This document shows, in pieces, positions 44,926 to 55,886 of a stretch of 64,000 nucleotides of DNA. Each line of letters starts with the position of its first letter. Within the stretch, counting starts at the first letter, position 1. Location: NCBI GenBank assembly GCA_017470985.1, contig JAFUXA010000005.1, positions 42,312 through 106,311 on the forward strand, given 5' to 3'. The notes below the pieces were generated by a model, which saw only the letters and a list, made by a program, of their open reading frames with translations, did no database searches and was not told where the DNA came from. The DNA comes from Lachnospiraceae bacterium. GTDB taxonomy: Bacteria > Bacillota > Clostridia > Lachnospirales > Lachnospiraceae. The translations under genes and the position numbers were made by a program.

Positions 44926-45891
44926 ATGCCTGGATTTACAACACACTACCTGTTTGGTGAAAATATAAAAGACGAAATTGATGACAAGCACATTGTAAGA
45001 ATTATCAAAAACCACGATAAATGCTTTAATCTCGGATTGCAAGGTCCTGATATTTTCTTCTATTATTTACCAGCATATTTTGCAAAGAGAAATATCGGAA
45101 ATGTAATGCATGATACCAACACTTTGGATTATTTTGAAAATCTAATCGACGCTCGAAATGAGATTAAAAATCTGGAAATCAGAGAAAAGGTTGATGCCTA
45201 TATACTGGGATTTATAGGCCATTATTCTATGGATACTATTTGCCATCCTTATATATACAGTCGCAGTCATTATGTGAAATACAAGGATGACAAGAGCAGA
45301 GACTTCGGCAACCATGTAGCTCTTGAGACAGATATCGACAAGACAATGCTTGGCACATGTCTCGGAAAGCGTCCTACTGACTTCAATCCTGATGAGACAA
45401 TTCATCTCTGCGAGAAAGATATGATTGATTTGTCCCATGTCATCTTCAAAGCTATAAGACGCACATATCCAAAATTTTTTATATCACCTTTTAGAATAAG
45501 AAATGCCATGCGTTTTATGAGATTAGAAAATAAATGGATGAAAGACAAAACCGGTATCAAGAAGTTCACTCTGCGTTCCATTGAACAGATTCTATACAAG
45601 CACAGTTTCATATCTTCAATGATTCCAAGTGACAAGATTACTAGATACAAGGATTGCTGCAACGAGAGACACTCTACATGGAGAAATCCCTGGGATGCGA
45701 CTCACTCTCGAAATGATAGTTTCTTCGAGCTGGTGACTCAGGCTTCCAACGACTACCTCAGAAGAATAGAACTGTATGCTGAGGTTATGGCATGCAAGCC
45801 CGGTATGGATTCCAATGAGAGATTCCATTCTATAAACCAATTATTGGGCGACTTAGGGGACTGCTCTTATCTAAGCGGCCTGCCACTATAA
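44926..45891 (+). CDS. Zinc-dependent phospholipase C-like family protein
   Basis: A 321-residue protein of the bacterial zinc-dependent phospholipase C/S1-P1 nuclease-like family. It begins MPGFTTHYLFGE with an early His, followed by LGLQGPDIFFYYLP (about 37-50), GFIGHYSMDTICHPYIYSRSHY (about 95-116) and NHVALETDIDKTML (about 127-140), which supply His and Asp residues placed as in metal-binding members. There is no signal peptide, so it is probably cytosolic and a true lipase role is not proven. One of only two protein genes on the plus strand; GGGGGG-type ribosome site. A likely promoter is TGTCAA-17-TATATT about 60 bases upstream. Confidence 0.85.
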   Translation: MPGFTTHYLFGENIKDEIDDKHIVRIIKNHDKCFNLGLQGPDIFFYYLPAYFAKRNIGNVMHDTNTLDYFENLIDARNEIKNLEIREKVDAYILGFIGHYSMDTICHPYIYSRSHYVKYKDDKSRDFGNHVALETDIDKTMLGTCLGKRPTDFNPDETIHLCEKDMIDLSHVIFKAIRRTYPKFFISPFRIRNAMRFMRLENKWMKDKTGIKKFTLRSIEQILYKHSFISSMIPSDKITRYKDCCNERHSTWRNPWDATHSRNDSFFELVTQASNDYLRRIELYAEVMACKPGMDSNERFHSINQLLGDLGDCSYLSGLPL

Positions 45892-45923
45892 TTGATTTAT
45901 CAAATTATATTAATCCAAAACAA

Positions 45924-45974
45924 AACCCTTCAGGATGTGTTCTTTTAAAATGAACCATAATTACCTGAAGGGTT
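45924..45974. terminator. Bidirectional terminator between convergent genes
   Basis: Arms AACCCTTCAGG (45924-45934) and CCTGAAGGGTT (45964-45974), with A-rich and T-rich flanks on either side, between the phospholipase-like (plus) and yitT (minus) genes. Confidence 0.8.
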
Positions 45975-45990
45975 ATTATTTTCTAAAATC

Positions 45991-46890
45991 TTAACTCCAT
46001 TTCTCCACGAAGCCTTCGCCCATAGCTTCACTGATTGTACCCACAACAAAAAATGCTTTCTTATCGTATTTCTTTACAATCTTCTTCAAATCCGGCAAAT
46101 CTCGTGTAGAACATACGCAAATCAATATATTCTTATCTTCATTTGAATACATGCCGACTCCAGGAACTGATGTAGCTCCTCTATCCAAATCATATAAGAT
46201 ATCATGAGATATCTCCTGATACTTATCAGAAATAATAAGTGCAATCTTGGCTTTCTTACCTGCATCCAACACCTTGTCTGTAACAAGACCTGTAACATAT
46301 ACAGATACTATGGCAAATAATGTGTGCTCCAAATCAAAGGTAATAGCACCGATAATGACAACTATACCGTCCAATATCTGTATCATTCTACCCATACTGA
46401 TATGAGGCAGATACACATGTAGAGATTTTCCCAACATATCTGTACCGCCCGATGTAGCTCTTGCCTGAAGCAAGACTCCAGTTCCCAAGCCGAAGAACAA
46501 TCCACCATAAATTGCTGTCAGAAACATATTGTCTGTCTTCAAAAATTCAGGGCATGGTGGCATGATGGCCAGTTCAATCGACATGATAATCCATGAAAGC
46601 CCTGTTCTGATCACACTTCTGCGACCTTCCGCAATTATGGCAAATATAAATATAGGAACATTTAACACTACGTTCCAAAACCACAGTGGTACTCCACCGG
46701 GATAAATATTTTCTGAAATATTTTTCAAAACGATAGAAAGACCTGACACTCCACCTGTAACCATCTTTGCCGGATCAAATATATATTGAACTGCAATTGA
46801 CACAAGGGTAGTTCCAATAAATATAAGCAAGGCGTCTTTCATTCGCATCTTTGTGATTATACGGTGCTCTCCACCACTCCAGATTCCCAT
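45991..46890 (-). CDS. YitT family membrane protein with DUF2179 domain
   Basis: Integral membrane protein of the YitT/UPF0750 family. Met7 at 46890 has a GGGAG site and is chosen over 46908 (299 residues). Five or six helices cover residues about 20-205, including YIFDPAKMVTGGVSGLSIVLKN, ATSGGTDMLGKSLH and FGLGTGVLLQARA; a soluble DUF2179 domain (about 210-299) follows with SVPGVGMYSNEDKNILICVCSTRDL. The transported substrate is unknown. Confidence 0.88.
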   Translation of the reverse strand: MGIWSGGEHRIITKMRMKDALLIFIGTTLVSIAVQYIFDPAKMVTGGVSGLSIVLKNISENIYPGGVPLWFWNVVLNVPIFIFAIIAEGRRSVIRTGLSWIIMSIELAIMPPCPEFLKTDNMFLTAIYGGLFFGLGTGVLLQARATSGGTDMLGKSLHVYLPHISMGRMIQILDGIVVIIGAITFDLEHTLFAIVSVYVTGLVTDKVLDAGKKAKIALIISDKYQEISHDILYDLDRGATSVPGVGMYSNEDKNILICVCSTRDLPDLKKIVKKYDKKAFFVVGTISEAMGEGFVEKWS

Positions 46891-46964
46891 TTGTTTTCTC
46901 CCATCCATCTTATGTAAATATACTCTAAAGCCACATTTTCAGAGATTATACTCTCTATTTTCCT

Positions 46965-47013
46965 AAAAAATAAAGAGCCAATCACATATCTATCCAGATA
47001 TATAATCGGCCCT
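46965..47013 (-). terminator. Terminator of the tmRNA gene
   Basis: A 17-bp stem with several G-U pairs (arms 46974-46990 and 46997-47013) followed on the minus strand by TTATTTTTT. Confidence 0.8.
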
Positions 47014-47110
47014 TGCAAATTCATATACTTGCGGCTTCTTCTCAAACCAATAGTTATTGTATCTTTAGTTTATAGTTTTGTAAATATATAATTTTGCAAT
47101 TATTATAGAG

Positions 47111-47450
47111 TGGACTAGACGGGAGTCGAACCCGTGTCCAAAAATCAATCCCCTGTACTTCTACGAGTGTAGTTTGTTATTTAACATTCCCTCCGCGGCA
47201 CGGAAACAAACATCCAAACCGCTTTAGTAGCTTCATGATACGCCCACCATCTCAAAGCTTTGATGATGTCGTTTCCTACATGTTTGAAGCCTGGGTCCTA
47301 ATGTGTAGGTGCACTAGGTCAGACTACTGCCGAAATTAGGCAGCGTAAGCTAAATTATCTTCAGCGTTTAATTTTAATTTTGCCATTTAACGCATTGCAT
47401 ACGACTCGCTTCTCCAGCTTCACAATCCCTGTCGAAACCATTACTAGCCC
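47111..47450 (-). ncRNA. ssrA: tmRNA (ssrA)
   Basis: Transfer-messenger RNA that rescues stalled ribosomes. The 5' end GGGCTAG (from 47450) pairs with the 3' CTAGTCC (47112-47118), followed by discriminator A; CCA is not encoded. GGTTTCGACAGGG near the 5' end and GGTTCGACTCCCG near the 3' end are the conserved tRNA-like parts. The resume codon GCA is at 47381-47383 and the tag frame ends with TAA at 47336-47338. The encoded tag is AKLKLNAEDNLAYAA, ending in YAA instead of the usual LAA. Its helper protein gene smpB lies 200 bp upstream on the same strand. Confidence 0.95.
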
Positions 47451-47649
47451 ATATTAAATTTCTGGTGACTCACGCCACTATATAAATAATAGAAATGCTT
47501 CTAATATTTATCTCAAAAGCAACACATATATTATCATAGGTTGTCCGTTTTTTCCATATTATTTATCGGCACCTGTGACATATATTATAATCGAAAGCCC
47601 CTATTTTCTCATTAAACCTGTAGTTGATTCCGGCTTTCCATAAACATTT

Positions 47650-48120
47650 CTAGCGCATGCGCACCTTGAAGTCGCGCTCTGCTTCTCGTCTCATGTCTTT
47701 CTTGGCAATGTCCGCACGCTTGTCATAAAGCTTCTTACCTTTGGCAAGGCCGATTTCCACCTTTACCAAGCCGCCCTTGAGATATACCTGCAAAGGCATA
47801 ATTGTATAGCCCGTCTCCTTGATTGCCTGCTCAAGCTTGCGAATCTCTGACTTGTGCAGGAGCAGCTTCTTCGGTCTCAGTGGATCTCTGTTGAATATAT
47901 TTCCCTTTTCATAAGGAGAGATATGCATCTGATATACATAGACCTGACCATTTTCTATTCTGACAAATGCCTCCTTCAAGCTACATTTGCCCATGCGAAG
48001 GGATTTCACTTCTGTTCCATGAAGTTCCACCCCTGCCTCATATTTATCTTCTATAAAATATTCATGATATGCTTTCTTGTTGTTGGCTATGAGCTTAAAG
48101 CCCTGATTGTCCTTTGCCAT
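47650..48120 (-). CDS. smpB: SsrA-binding protein SmpB
   Basis: Binds tmRNA and takes it to stalled ribosomes. The 156 residues show the family core [27 protein letters not shown]-type start (family hallmark EAGIxLxGTEVKS), [10 protein letters not shown], and the basic C-terminal tail [26 protein letters not shown] that inserts into the mRNA channel. It starts 13 bp after rnr stops, so it is in the secG-rnr-smpB region, and is followed by ssrA. Confidence 0.95.
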   Translation of the reverse strand: MAKDNQGFKLIANNKKAYHEYFIEDKYEAGVELHGTEVKSLRMGKCSLKEAFVRIENGQVYVYQMHISPYEKGNIFNRDPLRPKKLLLHKSEIRKLEQAIKETGYTIMPLQVYLKGGLVKVEIGLAKGKKLYDKRADIAKKDMRREAERDFKVRMR

Positions 48121-48133
48121 ATCAATTCCTCTC

Positions 48134-50383
48134 TTACTTCTCGTCTAACAACTTGAAGTCAATAGTTCTGGTGTCGCGATTGCACTCTACCACTTCGATA
48201 TCCAACACCTGCCCTAAAGTATAGTGCTTATTGAACTTCTCGCCTACCAACTCGTAGTTGTCCTCTACGAAATTATAATAGTCATCCTTTAAGCTTGCAA
48301 CAGGAATCATACCCTCGATAGTATTTAGCAATTCCACATAGATGCCCCACTGGGTCACCCCGGATACTGTTCCTGTGAAATGTTCTCCAATATAGTCACT
48401 TAGGTATTCCACCTTCTTCAGCTTATCAACCTCGCGCTCCACTTCCTCTGCGCGACGCTCCAACTTGCTGGTCTCATTTGCCACCATTGGAAGCAATGAC
48501 TCGTAATGCTCTTTCCTCTTGGCATTATATCTGCCTCGCAGGTTCTCCTTGATTATTCTATGAATCTGCAAATCAGGATATCTTCTGATAGGCGAAGTAA
48601 AATGGCAGTAATACTCTGCAGCCAAACCGAAATGACTGGAATCATCCACTGTATATCTGGCCTGCTGCATAGAACGCAATGCCACCTTGGATATAAGTTC
48701 CGCCTCTGGCTTCCCTGCAACCTGCTTCAATAATTTCTGTAATTCCTTTGGCTCCAAATTCTCTCGGTCTCCGTTGAGATGATAACCGAAATTACCCAAG
48801 AAAATTGACAGCTTCTCTATCTTGTCTCCATCTGGCACTCCATGATTTCTATAGAGAAATGGTATCTCTAAATCATAGAAATGCTTAGCCACTGTCTCAT
48901 TTGCCGACAGCATAAAGTCCTCAATTATCTTGGTAGCCATATTTCTCTCACGGAGCAATATATCAGTTGGATGTCCATCCTCATCCACAATAATCTTGGC
49001 TTCTGGGAAATCAAAATCTATTGCACCTCGCTTGTCACGCTTCTTGCGAATTATCTCCGACAACTCTCTCATCATGACAAACATATCCACAAAATCAGCA
49101 TAAATATCCATCTCTGGAGGACGGACTGCCTCATCATTTTCCTTGTTGCTATGTTCTACATAATCAAGAATTGCGGCCACAGCAGTATAGGTCATTCTAC
49201 GGTCAATATTTACCACAGTCTCTGCAATTTCATGATCTATAACCTTGCCATGCTTATCAATTGTCATAATACAGCTCAATGCCAGACGGTCCTCCCCCTG
49301 GTTCAGAGAACAGATACCATTTGACAGAGTATGAGGAAGCATAGGAATTACTCGGTCAACCAGGTAGACACTTGTTCCACGCTTCTTGGCTTCCACATCA
49401 AGGGCACTATTTTCCTGCACATAATTGGTTACGTCTGCAATATGTACTCCAAGCTTATAATTCTCTCCATCCTTCTCAAGAGAAATTGCATCATCCAAAT
49501 CCTTGGAATCCTCACCGTCAATGGTAACCATTGGCACATTTCTCAAATCAAGTCGACCTGCCATGTCCGCCTCAGATACATCCTTGGCCACATTGGTAGC
49601 CTGCTTCAGAACTTTGTCTTCAAATTCTGTAGGCACACCATATGCCTTGATGATAGACATGATATCCACACCCGGATCATTTCTATGGCCTAATATCTCA
49701 GTTATTACACCTTCCGGATTCTTACCGGCCTTGCCATACTTGGTAATCTGACATACTACAATATGTCCATCAACTGCACCCAGATCCTTGCCCTGCGGAA
49801 TAAATATATCCTGATTGATTCGCACATTGTCAGCTACAACAAAACCGAAATTCTTCTGTTTCTGGTACTGACCAACAACCATATCGATCTCATGATCTAC
49901 AATCTCCACAACCTTGGCTTCCTGGCGCTTGCCGCCCTTTCTCTCAGGAAGAAGTTCCACCTTTACCACGTCTCCGTGAAGAGCTGTTTTGACAAATGAT
50001 TCCGGAATATAGAGATCTTCCTCCCGGCCTTCTATTTCAACGAAGCCAAATCCCTTTGGGTGACTGATGAATTTACCTTCCAAAGCCTCTTTCTTTACTT
50101 CCTTGGCTTTCTGATATTTACCACGCTTATTTATCTCAATCTTGCCCTCGATAATAAGCTCCTCTAATATTCTATCCAAGTCAGCTCTGTCGTTTTTGCT
50201 AACATTTAACACGGTAGCCAACTCTTTGATTTTCATTGGCACATATAAATCATCGCACATCAGACCATAAACCTTGTTCTTGCGCTCATTAAATAAGGCC
50301 TTCTTGTTTTTTGTGATTTTAGTTTTTGAAATTTTGCTTTTTATATATTTGTTCTTCTTTTTAGTTTTTACATTTTTACTCAT
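48134..50383 (-). CDS. rnr: Ribonuclease R
   Basis: Processive 3'-5' exoribonuclease (749 residues) that also degrades defective mRNAs in trans-translation, fitting its place next to smpB and ssrA. Domains in order: a very Lys-rich N-terminus (about 1-30), a helix-turn-helix-like domain (about 35-95), two cold-shock domains (about 98-240), the RNB catalytic domain (about 255-600) with [14 protein letters not shown] holding the Mg-binding aspartates, and an S1 domain (about 665-745) with [17 protein letters not shown]. Confidence 0.95.
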   Translation of the reverse strand: MSKNVKTKKKNKYIKSKISKTKITKNKKALFNERKNKVYGLMCDDLYVPMKIKELATVLNVSKNDRADLDRILEELIIEGKIEINKRGKYQKAKEVKKEALEGKFISHPKGFGFVEIEGREEDLYIPESFVKTALHGDVVKVELLPERKGGKRQEAKVVEIVDHEIDMVVGQYQKQKNFGFVVADNVRINQDIFIPQGKDLGAVDGHIVVCQITKYGKAGKNPEGVITEILGHRNDPGVDIMSIIKAYGVPTEFEDKVLKQATNVAKDVSEADMAGRLDLRNVPMVTIDGEDSKDLDDAISLEKDGENYKLGVHIADVTNYVQENSALDVEAKKRGTSVYLVDRVIPMLPHTLSNGICSLNQGEDRLALSCIMTIDKHGKVIDHEIAETVVNIDRRMTYTAVAAILDYVEHSNKENDEAVRPPEMDIYADFVDMFVMMRELSEIIRKKRDKRGAIDFDFPEAKIIVDEDGHPTDILLRERNMATKIIEDFMLSANETVAKHFYDLEIPFLYRNHGVPDGDKIEKLSIFLGNFGYHLNGDRENLEPKELQKLLKQVAGKPEAELISKVALRSMQQARYTVDDSSHFGLAAEYYCHFTSPIRRYPDLQIHRIIKENLRGRYNAKRKEHYESLLPMVANETSKLERRAEEVEREVDKLKKVEYLSDYIGEHFTGTVSGVTQWGIYVELLNTIEGMIPVASLKDDYYNFVEDNYELVGEKFNKHYTLGQVLDIEVVECNRDTRTIDFKLLDEK

Positions 50384-50458
50384 AATTAATCTATCCTTAA
50401 ATTACTGTCCCTTTTATTAAGTCATATATTTATCATGGTATTATTTCCCACAGATGTG

Positions 50459-50484
50459 AAAAAAGCCACCGCTTTCGCGATGGC
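50459..50484 (-). terminator. Terminator of secG
   Basis: GCCACCGC-TTTC-GCGATGGC stem-loop (50465-50484) with a GAAA-type tetraloop on the minus strand and six T after it. Confidence 0.85.
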
Positions 50485-50501
50485 CATTAAATCATTTCGT
50501 C

Positions 50502-50744
50502 TTAGAAACTTCCAATATTAAGAACCGCTGCCAAAACAAAGAATACAATTACTAAACAGCTAGTAAACTTAACCATTAAGCCTTCCTTTGTTCTACCTTT
50601 GTTCTTATTGTAATATGTCTCTGTACTCTGTCCGCTAAGAGAACCAAGTCCTGCAGACTTGCCTTCCTGCAACAAAATGATAATTGTAATCGCTACACTT
50701 ACAAATATAAATAAAACCATTAATACTGTCTTTAAAATTTCCAT
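50502..50744 (-). CDS. secG: Preprotein translocase subunit SecG
   Basis: Small membrane partner of SecYE. The frame is open from 50777, but MEILKTV at 50744 follows a GGAGG site (80 residues, normal for SecG). A first helix (about 3-22) with VLMVLFIFVSVAITIIILLQEGKSAGLGSLSG, the diagnostic LLQEGKxxG loop, and a second helix (about 57-78). SecG-rnr-smpB-ssrA is a conserved order in many Firmicutes, though here a terminator separates secG from rnr. Confidence 0.92.
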   Translation of the reverse strand: MEILKTVLMVLFIFVSVAITIIILLQEGKSAGLGSLSGQSTETYYNKNKGRTKEGLMVKFTSCLVIVFFVLAAVLNIGSF

Positions 50745-50904
50745 GATAACCTCCGACCTATTATCGCGAATCCCCACTCGCTAGTCATTTCATCTATAAA
50801 AACAATGCTGTAAAAAATTACAGCTTTTATAATATACCACAGCAAAGGAAGTTTTTCAAGTTTTTCTGGATTTACACTAAACCACCTTGCACAAACGGTA
50901 AAGA

Positions 50905-50936
50905 AAAAGCTAGGAGTGGCATCTCCTAGCTTTTTT
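50905..50936. terminator. Bidirectional hairpin terminator upstream of secG
   Basis: AAAAAGCTAGGAG (50905-50917) and CTCCTAGCTTTTTT (50923-50936) pair; A- and T-runs flank both sides. It is well placed to stop the transcript of the lipoprotein at 51091-51789. Confidence 0.8.
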
Positions 50937-51090
50937 GTCATTTTGCATCGATATAATAATATCTTTCCTTTGCCTAACTATATTATACATGCTCGACAGT
51001 TTTTGTCAATTGACCTCTTACAAATGATTTTGCAGAAATTCTTCATTGTAGCAGAACGACTATTAATAAATATATAGCCTTAAACGAGTT

Positions 51091-51789
51091 TTACTCTGTT
51101 TCCACCTCGGTTATACCTTGTTGGTCATAATGTATCATATATTTAACGCTATCTCTTTGTCCATCCTGAATTGAACTTACTATAATTTCAATCTTGCCAT
51201 AATAAGCTGCGTCATTTAGGTACAATTCTTTTCCATTCTCCAAATAATTCCAGTCAAGACCATATGATATCCAAATTTTGCTATCTTCCATTTCTAAGAC
51301 TTTGTCTATGGCTCGGGCCAAGTCCTCATCATTTGCACGAAGTTTTCCTGTAATCGTATCCCTGTTGGGAAAAGCCTTGATAAGGCTTACCGTATCGTCA
51401 TAATCTGATGCAAAAACAAACGGATTAGACTCGCCCTCTTGATATGCGGAATAAAGATACTGTATAAGCTGATCAGCCATGCAATTGAATTCTATTCCGA
51501 AAAGCTCATTATTATCAGGTCCGTTTTCCGCTAAGTATGAAGTATCCACTCCGTACGCACTTGGAATCTGTAGATTCAAACTGTATACATACTCTTCATA
51601 AGTCCCATTTGTACTTGCTGCATTCGCAGAACCTAAATCTGTCGTATCTACTGTTTCCTCAACACCTGTTTCCTCAACCTCTCCTGATTGCGCTTCTTCC
51701 TTCTGCCCGCAGCCAACAGTTGAAATCACCATCAGACAAGCAAGTGTAACCGTTAGGATACTCTTCAATTTCAACATTTTCTTTTTCAT
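51091..51789 (-). CDS. Lipoprotein of unknown function
   Basis: A 232-residue exported lipoprotein. Start at 51789 (MKKKMLK) is taken for its AGGAGGG site. The signal peptide ends in VISTVGCGQKEEAQ with lipidated Cys at about 27, then an acidic Glu/Thr-rich linker. The mature part has YVYSLNLQIPSAYGV and a C-terminal region with WISYGLDWNYLENG and an IEIIVSSIQDGQRDSVKYMIHYD beta pair. No known domain is recognised and the neighbours (gdhA upstream, secG downstream) give no clue. Confidence 0.75.
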   Translation of the reverse strand: MKKKMLKLKSILTVTLACLMVISTVGCGQKEEAQSGEVEETGVEETVDTTDLGSANAASTNGTYEEYVYSLNLQIPSAYGVDTSYLAENGPDNNELFGIEFNCMADQLIQYLYSAYQEGESNPFVFASDYDDTVSLIKAFPNRDTITGKLRANDEDLARAIDKVLEMEDSKIWISYGLDWNYLENGKELYLNDAAYYGKIEIIVSSIQDGQRDSVKYMIHYDQQGITEVETE

Positions 51790-51886
51790 TTCTGCCCTCC
51801 TATTTATACATAAAACCATACAAAACATTATATATATATATGCGATTATGCAAGAAAAATCTGTAAAACTGCTGATTTATCTCACT

Positions 51887-51920
51887 AAAAAACCTCGCAG
51901 GATTTAATTACCTGCGAGGT
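51887..51920 (-). terminator. Terminator of gdhA
   Basis: Perfect stem CCTCGCAGG (51893-51901) with CCTGCGAGG (51911-51919), then TTTTTTAG on the minus strand. Confidence 0.9.
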
Positions 51921-51949
51921 CCTTGATAATATATTTAACCTAAAAAGAA

Positions 51950-53332
<1,383 letters not shown>

Positions 53333-53379
53333 TTACTTATAACATTGCTTTGTACTTCAATAACAAAACTCATGGTTGC

Positions 53380-53408
53380 ATTATACACTTTATCACTTTA
53401 AAGCGCAA
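53380..53408 (-). promoter_or_regulatory. Predicted gdhA promoter
   Basis: TTGCGC (53403-53408) and consensus TATAAT (53380-53385) with a 17-bp spacer on the minus strand. The rest of the 310-bp gap to 53622 is AT-rich and holds only the hairpin at 53573-53595; no other gene or element is seen in it. Confidence 0.55.
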
Positions 53409-53572
53409 TGAATTTTTATTATTAAAAGTTGCAAAATTCATGGGGTTTATAAGCTTTGTTTTGTGAAAAATGATATTTTTGCAAGTTTTGAAGGAGAAAC
53501 TTGCATTTTGCAGGCAATTTCAATGATCTTTTTTGGGGGTTGGGTAATATCGTTACATTATATAAAAGTAAG

Positions 53573-53595
53573 ACCCATCTCATATCGAGATGGGT
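53573..53595 (-). terminator. Hairpin after the 53623-54171 gene
   Basis: ACCCATCTC with GAGATGGGT, loop of five; the minus strand continues with CTTACTTTTATA, so the T-run is poor but the position fits a terminator. Confidence 0.6.
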
Positions 53596-53622
53596 TTGTG
53601 TACTAATTTGTTATTTAATTTC

Positions 53623-54171
53623 TTAATTGATTGGATAACCATAACAATCTTGCATATCTGCATATGTAAAACTGTACTGTGAGTCTAAATTATCATGCTC
53701 TGCCAAATAGTAACCAGCCATAGCATTAGTTTCTTTACCTGCAGAATATCTTATTCCAGTTGGCAGTATCATATTATGATAATAAACTTTGCCTGTTCTG
53801 GTATCAACGATACATTTAGCACCTTTGTCTGTTGTTTTTTCAACTAGGTAGTCCTCATTATATCCTGTTCCACCAGTTGGAGGTGCATCGGTTGGACCAT
53901 ATGTACCATAAACACTGAAGTCATCCCAATACTTCTGATATTCTCCCCACTTCTGAACCTCATAATCATCCTGTCCGTTAGGAAACATATCGGATGGTGC
54001 TTCTGCTTCACCAAACTTATTCATGGAATCATCGTTGGCTAAATCCTCATTACCTACCTTTTCCTCCCCCGCAGACTCCTTTACCGCATTATTTCTAATA
54101 ATAACAGCGGTGATTACGCCGGCTATTATTAAGCAAACTATAGCTATCCCAATAATTAATTTCTTTTTCAT
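53623..54171 (-). CDS. Membrane-anchored exported protein of unknown function
   Basis: A 182-residue protein not recognised as a known family. One N-terminal membrane segment (about 4-24, MKKKLIIGIAIVCLIIAGVI) is followed by an acidic linker (about 30-75), a Pro/Gly-rich turn (YGPTDAPPTGGTGYN) and a C-terminal part with GAKCIVDTRTGKVYYHN and two Cys (about 120 and 177). It is alone in its transcription unit. Two copies of an unusual palindrome flank its promoter, so its expression is probably under a dedicated repressor that is not obvious in the window. Confidence 0.65.
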   Translation of the reverse strand: MKKKLIIGIAIVCLIIAGVITAVIIRNNAVKESAGEEKVGNEDLANDDSMNKFGEAEAPSDMFPNGQDDYEVQKWGEYQKYWDDFSVYGTYGPTDAPPTGGTGYNEDYLVEKTTDKGAKCIVDTRTGKVYYHNMILPTGIRYSAGKETNAMAGYYLAEHDNLDSQYSFTYADMQDCYGYPIN

Positions 54172-54200
54172 CCATCTCTCCTCAATTCGATTATCAACTG

Positions 54201-54224
54201 CAAAATGTAGAATTCTACATTTTG
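54201..54224. promoter_or_regulatory. Perfect 24-bp palindrome, operator copy 1
   Basis: Arm CAAAATGTAGAA (54201-54212) is followed directly by its exact reverse complement (54213-54224), with an EcoRI-like GAATTC centre. It lies in the predicted leader of the 53623-54171 gene, just after the transcription start. Confidence 0.7.
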
Positions 54225-54232
54225 ATGTATAA

Positions 54233-54261
54233 AGTGTACCCCGAGGCTATTTTTTTATCAA
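54233..54261 (-). promoter_or_regulatory. Predicted promoter of the 53623-54171 gene
   Basis: TTGATA (54256-54261) and TACACT (54233-54238) with a 17-bp spacer on the minus strand, framed by the two palindromes. Confidence 0.45.
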
Positions 54262-54263
54262 GA

Positions 54264-54285
54264 AAAATGTAGAATTCTATCTTTT
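54264..54285. promoter_or_regulatory. Second, imperfect copy of the palindrome, operator copy 2
   Basis: AAAATGTAGAATTCTA is shared exactly with copy 1; the right end reads TCTTTT in place of CATTTT. The centres of the two copies are 62 bp apart, close to six helical turns. It abuts the -35 box. Confidence 0.65.
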
Positions 54286-54296
54286 GTAGTTGCCTA

Positions 54297-54330
54297 TAAA
54301 AAATGTCTTGCAATAAATGCAAGACATTTT
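54297..54330 (-). terminator. Terminator of the purB gene
   Basis: Stem AATGTCTTGCA with TGCAAGACATT around a short loop (54302-54329), followed on the minus strand by TTTTTATAG. Confidence 0.85.
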
Positions 54331-54357
54331 CCAATCAACAAATCTAAACTTCTATCC

Positions 54358-55809
54358 TTACACATTAATCTCAGCTGTGAGGCCAAGTACATCTTTATTG
54401 GCATCAAGTACGGGCTGTACTTCTTCGCGGAGATATACTTCAACCTGGCGAGGAGCGCGACCTACATACTTACTTGGATCCATTGTCTCCTTCAAGTCAT
54501 CAAGTGTGAGGCCGAACTTAGGATCAGCAGCAATAAGCTCTAAGAGGTTGTTGTCGCCACCATTTTCTTTAACATTGGCTCCAGCCTGCATAGAGAGTTG
54601 TCTGATTTCCTCGTGCATCTCCTGACGATTTCCACCATTTTTTACAGCATCCATCATAATATTCTCTGTTGCCATAAATGGAAGTTCAGACATAAGTCTC
54701 TTGGTAATAACCTTATCATATACCTTCAATCCATCTGTTACATTGAGGCACAGATCAAGGACACCATCAGTAGCAAGGAATCCTTCTGCTACAGATAATC
54801 TCTTGTTAGCTGAGTCATCAAGAGTTCTTTCAAACCACTGTGTTGCTGAAGTAATAGCAGGATTCAAAGCATCAATCATTACATAACGAGAAAGAGAAGC
54901 TATACGCTCAGAACGCATTGGATTTCTCTTGTAAGCCATAGCTGATGAACCAATCTGATTCTTCTCAAATGGCTCCTCAATCTCTTTGAGATGCTGAAGC
55001 AATCTGATATCATTACTCATCTTGTGAGCTGAAGCTGCAATACCAGCAAGAACATTGCATACTCTTGTATCAACTTTTCTAGAATATGTCTGACCAGATA
55101 CAGGCATGCATTTCTTAAATCCCATCTTCTCAGCAATCATTGGGTCAATCTTGTCAATTGTCTCATGATCTCCATTGAATAATTCAAGGAAAGAAGCCTG
55201 TGTTCCTGTTGTTCCCTTTGAACCCAGAAGCTTAAGAGTTGAGAGAACATAATCCAAGTCCTCCAAATCCATCATAAACTCATTAATCCAAAGTGTAGCA
55301 CGCTTACCAACTGTAGTTGGCTGAGCAGGCTGAAAATGTGTAAATGCCAATGTTGGCATATCCTTGTACTCATCAGCAAATTTTGCAAGAGCTGCAATAA
55401 CATTTACCAGCTTCTGTCTAATAAGTAGAAGTCCATCACGCATGATAATCATATCTGTGTTGTCACCTACATAACAGCTAGTTGCTCCCAGGTGAATGAT
55501 ACCTGCTGCCTTTGGACACTGCTGGCCATATGCATATACATGGCTCATTACATCATGGCGCACTTCCTTCTCTCTGGCCTTGGCAACATCATAATTGATG
55601 TCATAGATATGTTCCTTCATCTCGTCAATCATGTCCTGTGTAATTACAGGCTTGCCATTCTCAGAAAGGCCTAACTCCATCTCTGTCTCTGCAAGTGCAA
55701 TCCATAACTTTCTCCATGTAGAGAACTTCTTGTCCTGAGAGAAGATATACTGCATCTCCTTGCTGGCATATCTCTCTGAAAGTGGGCTTGAATATCTATC
55801 TGTACTCAT
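54358..55809 (-). CDS. purB: Adenylosuccinate lyase
   Basis: Acts twice in purine synthesis: cleaves SAICAR to AICAR and adenylosuccinate to AMP, releasing fumarate. The 483 residues have SSPLSERYAS at the start, ATSCYVGDNTD (about 110), the HFQPAQPTTVGKRA motif (about 158-171) with a catalytic His, and the signature loop QIGSSAMAYKRNPMRSER (about 297-314) with the catalytic Ser. It lies immediately after purF and purC on the same strand, completing a small purine gene group. Confidence 0.95.
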   Translation of the reverse strand: MSTDRYSSPLSERYASKEMQYIFSQDKKFSTWRKLWIALAETEMELGLSENGKPVITQDMIDEMKEHIYDINYDVAKAREKEVRHDVMSHVYAYGQQCPKAAGIIHLGATSCYVGDNTDMIIMRDGLLLIRQKLVNVIAALAKFADEYKDMPTLAFTHFQPAQPTTVGKRATLWINEFMMDLEDLDYVLSTLKLLGSKGTTGTQASFLELFNGDHETIDKIDPMIAEKMGFKKCMPVSGQTYSRKVDTRVCNVLAGIAASAHKMSNDIRLLQHLKEIEEPFEKNQIGSSAMAYKRNPMRSERIASLSRYVMIDALNPAITSATQWFERTLDDSANKRLSVAEGFLATDGVLDLCLNVTDGLKVYDKVITKRLMSELPFMATENIMMDAVKNGGNRQEMHEEIRQLSMQAGANVKENGGDNNLLELIAADPKFGLTLDDLKETMDPSKYVGRAPRQVEVYLREEVQPVLDANKDVLGLTAEINV

Positions 55810-55886
55810 TCTAAACTCCTTTTTTGTAAAATGTTCTATCTATTATCACCGCTTATAAACCCGCGATAACTATTTTAATATGGAAA

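Noticed and set aside
49331-49693. Plus-strand open frame opposite rnr
   Set aside because: It overlaps the conserved catalytic region of ribonuclease R on the minus strand and has no ribosome site or recognisable domain.
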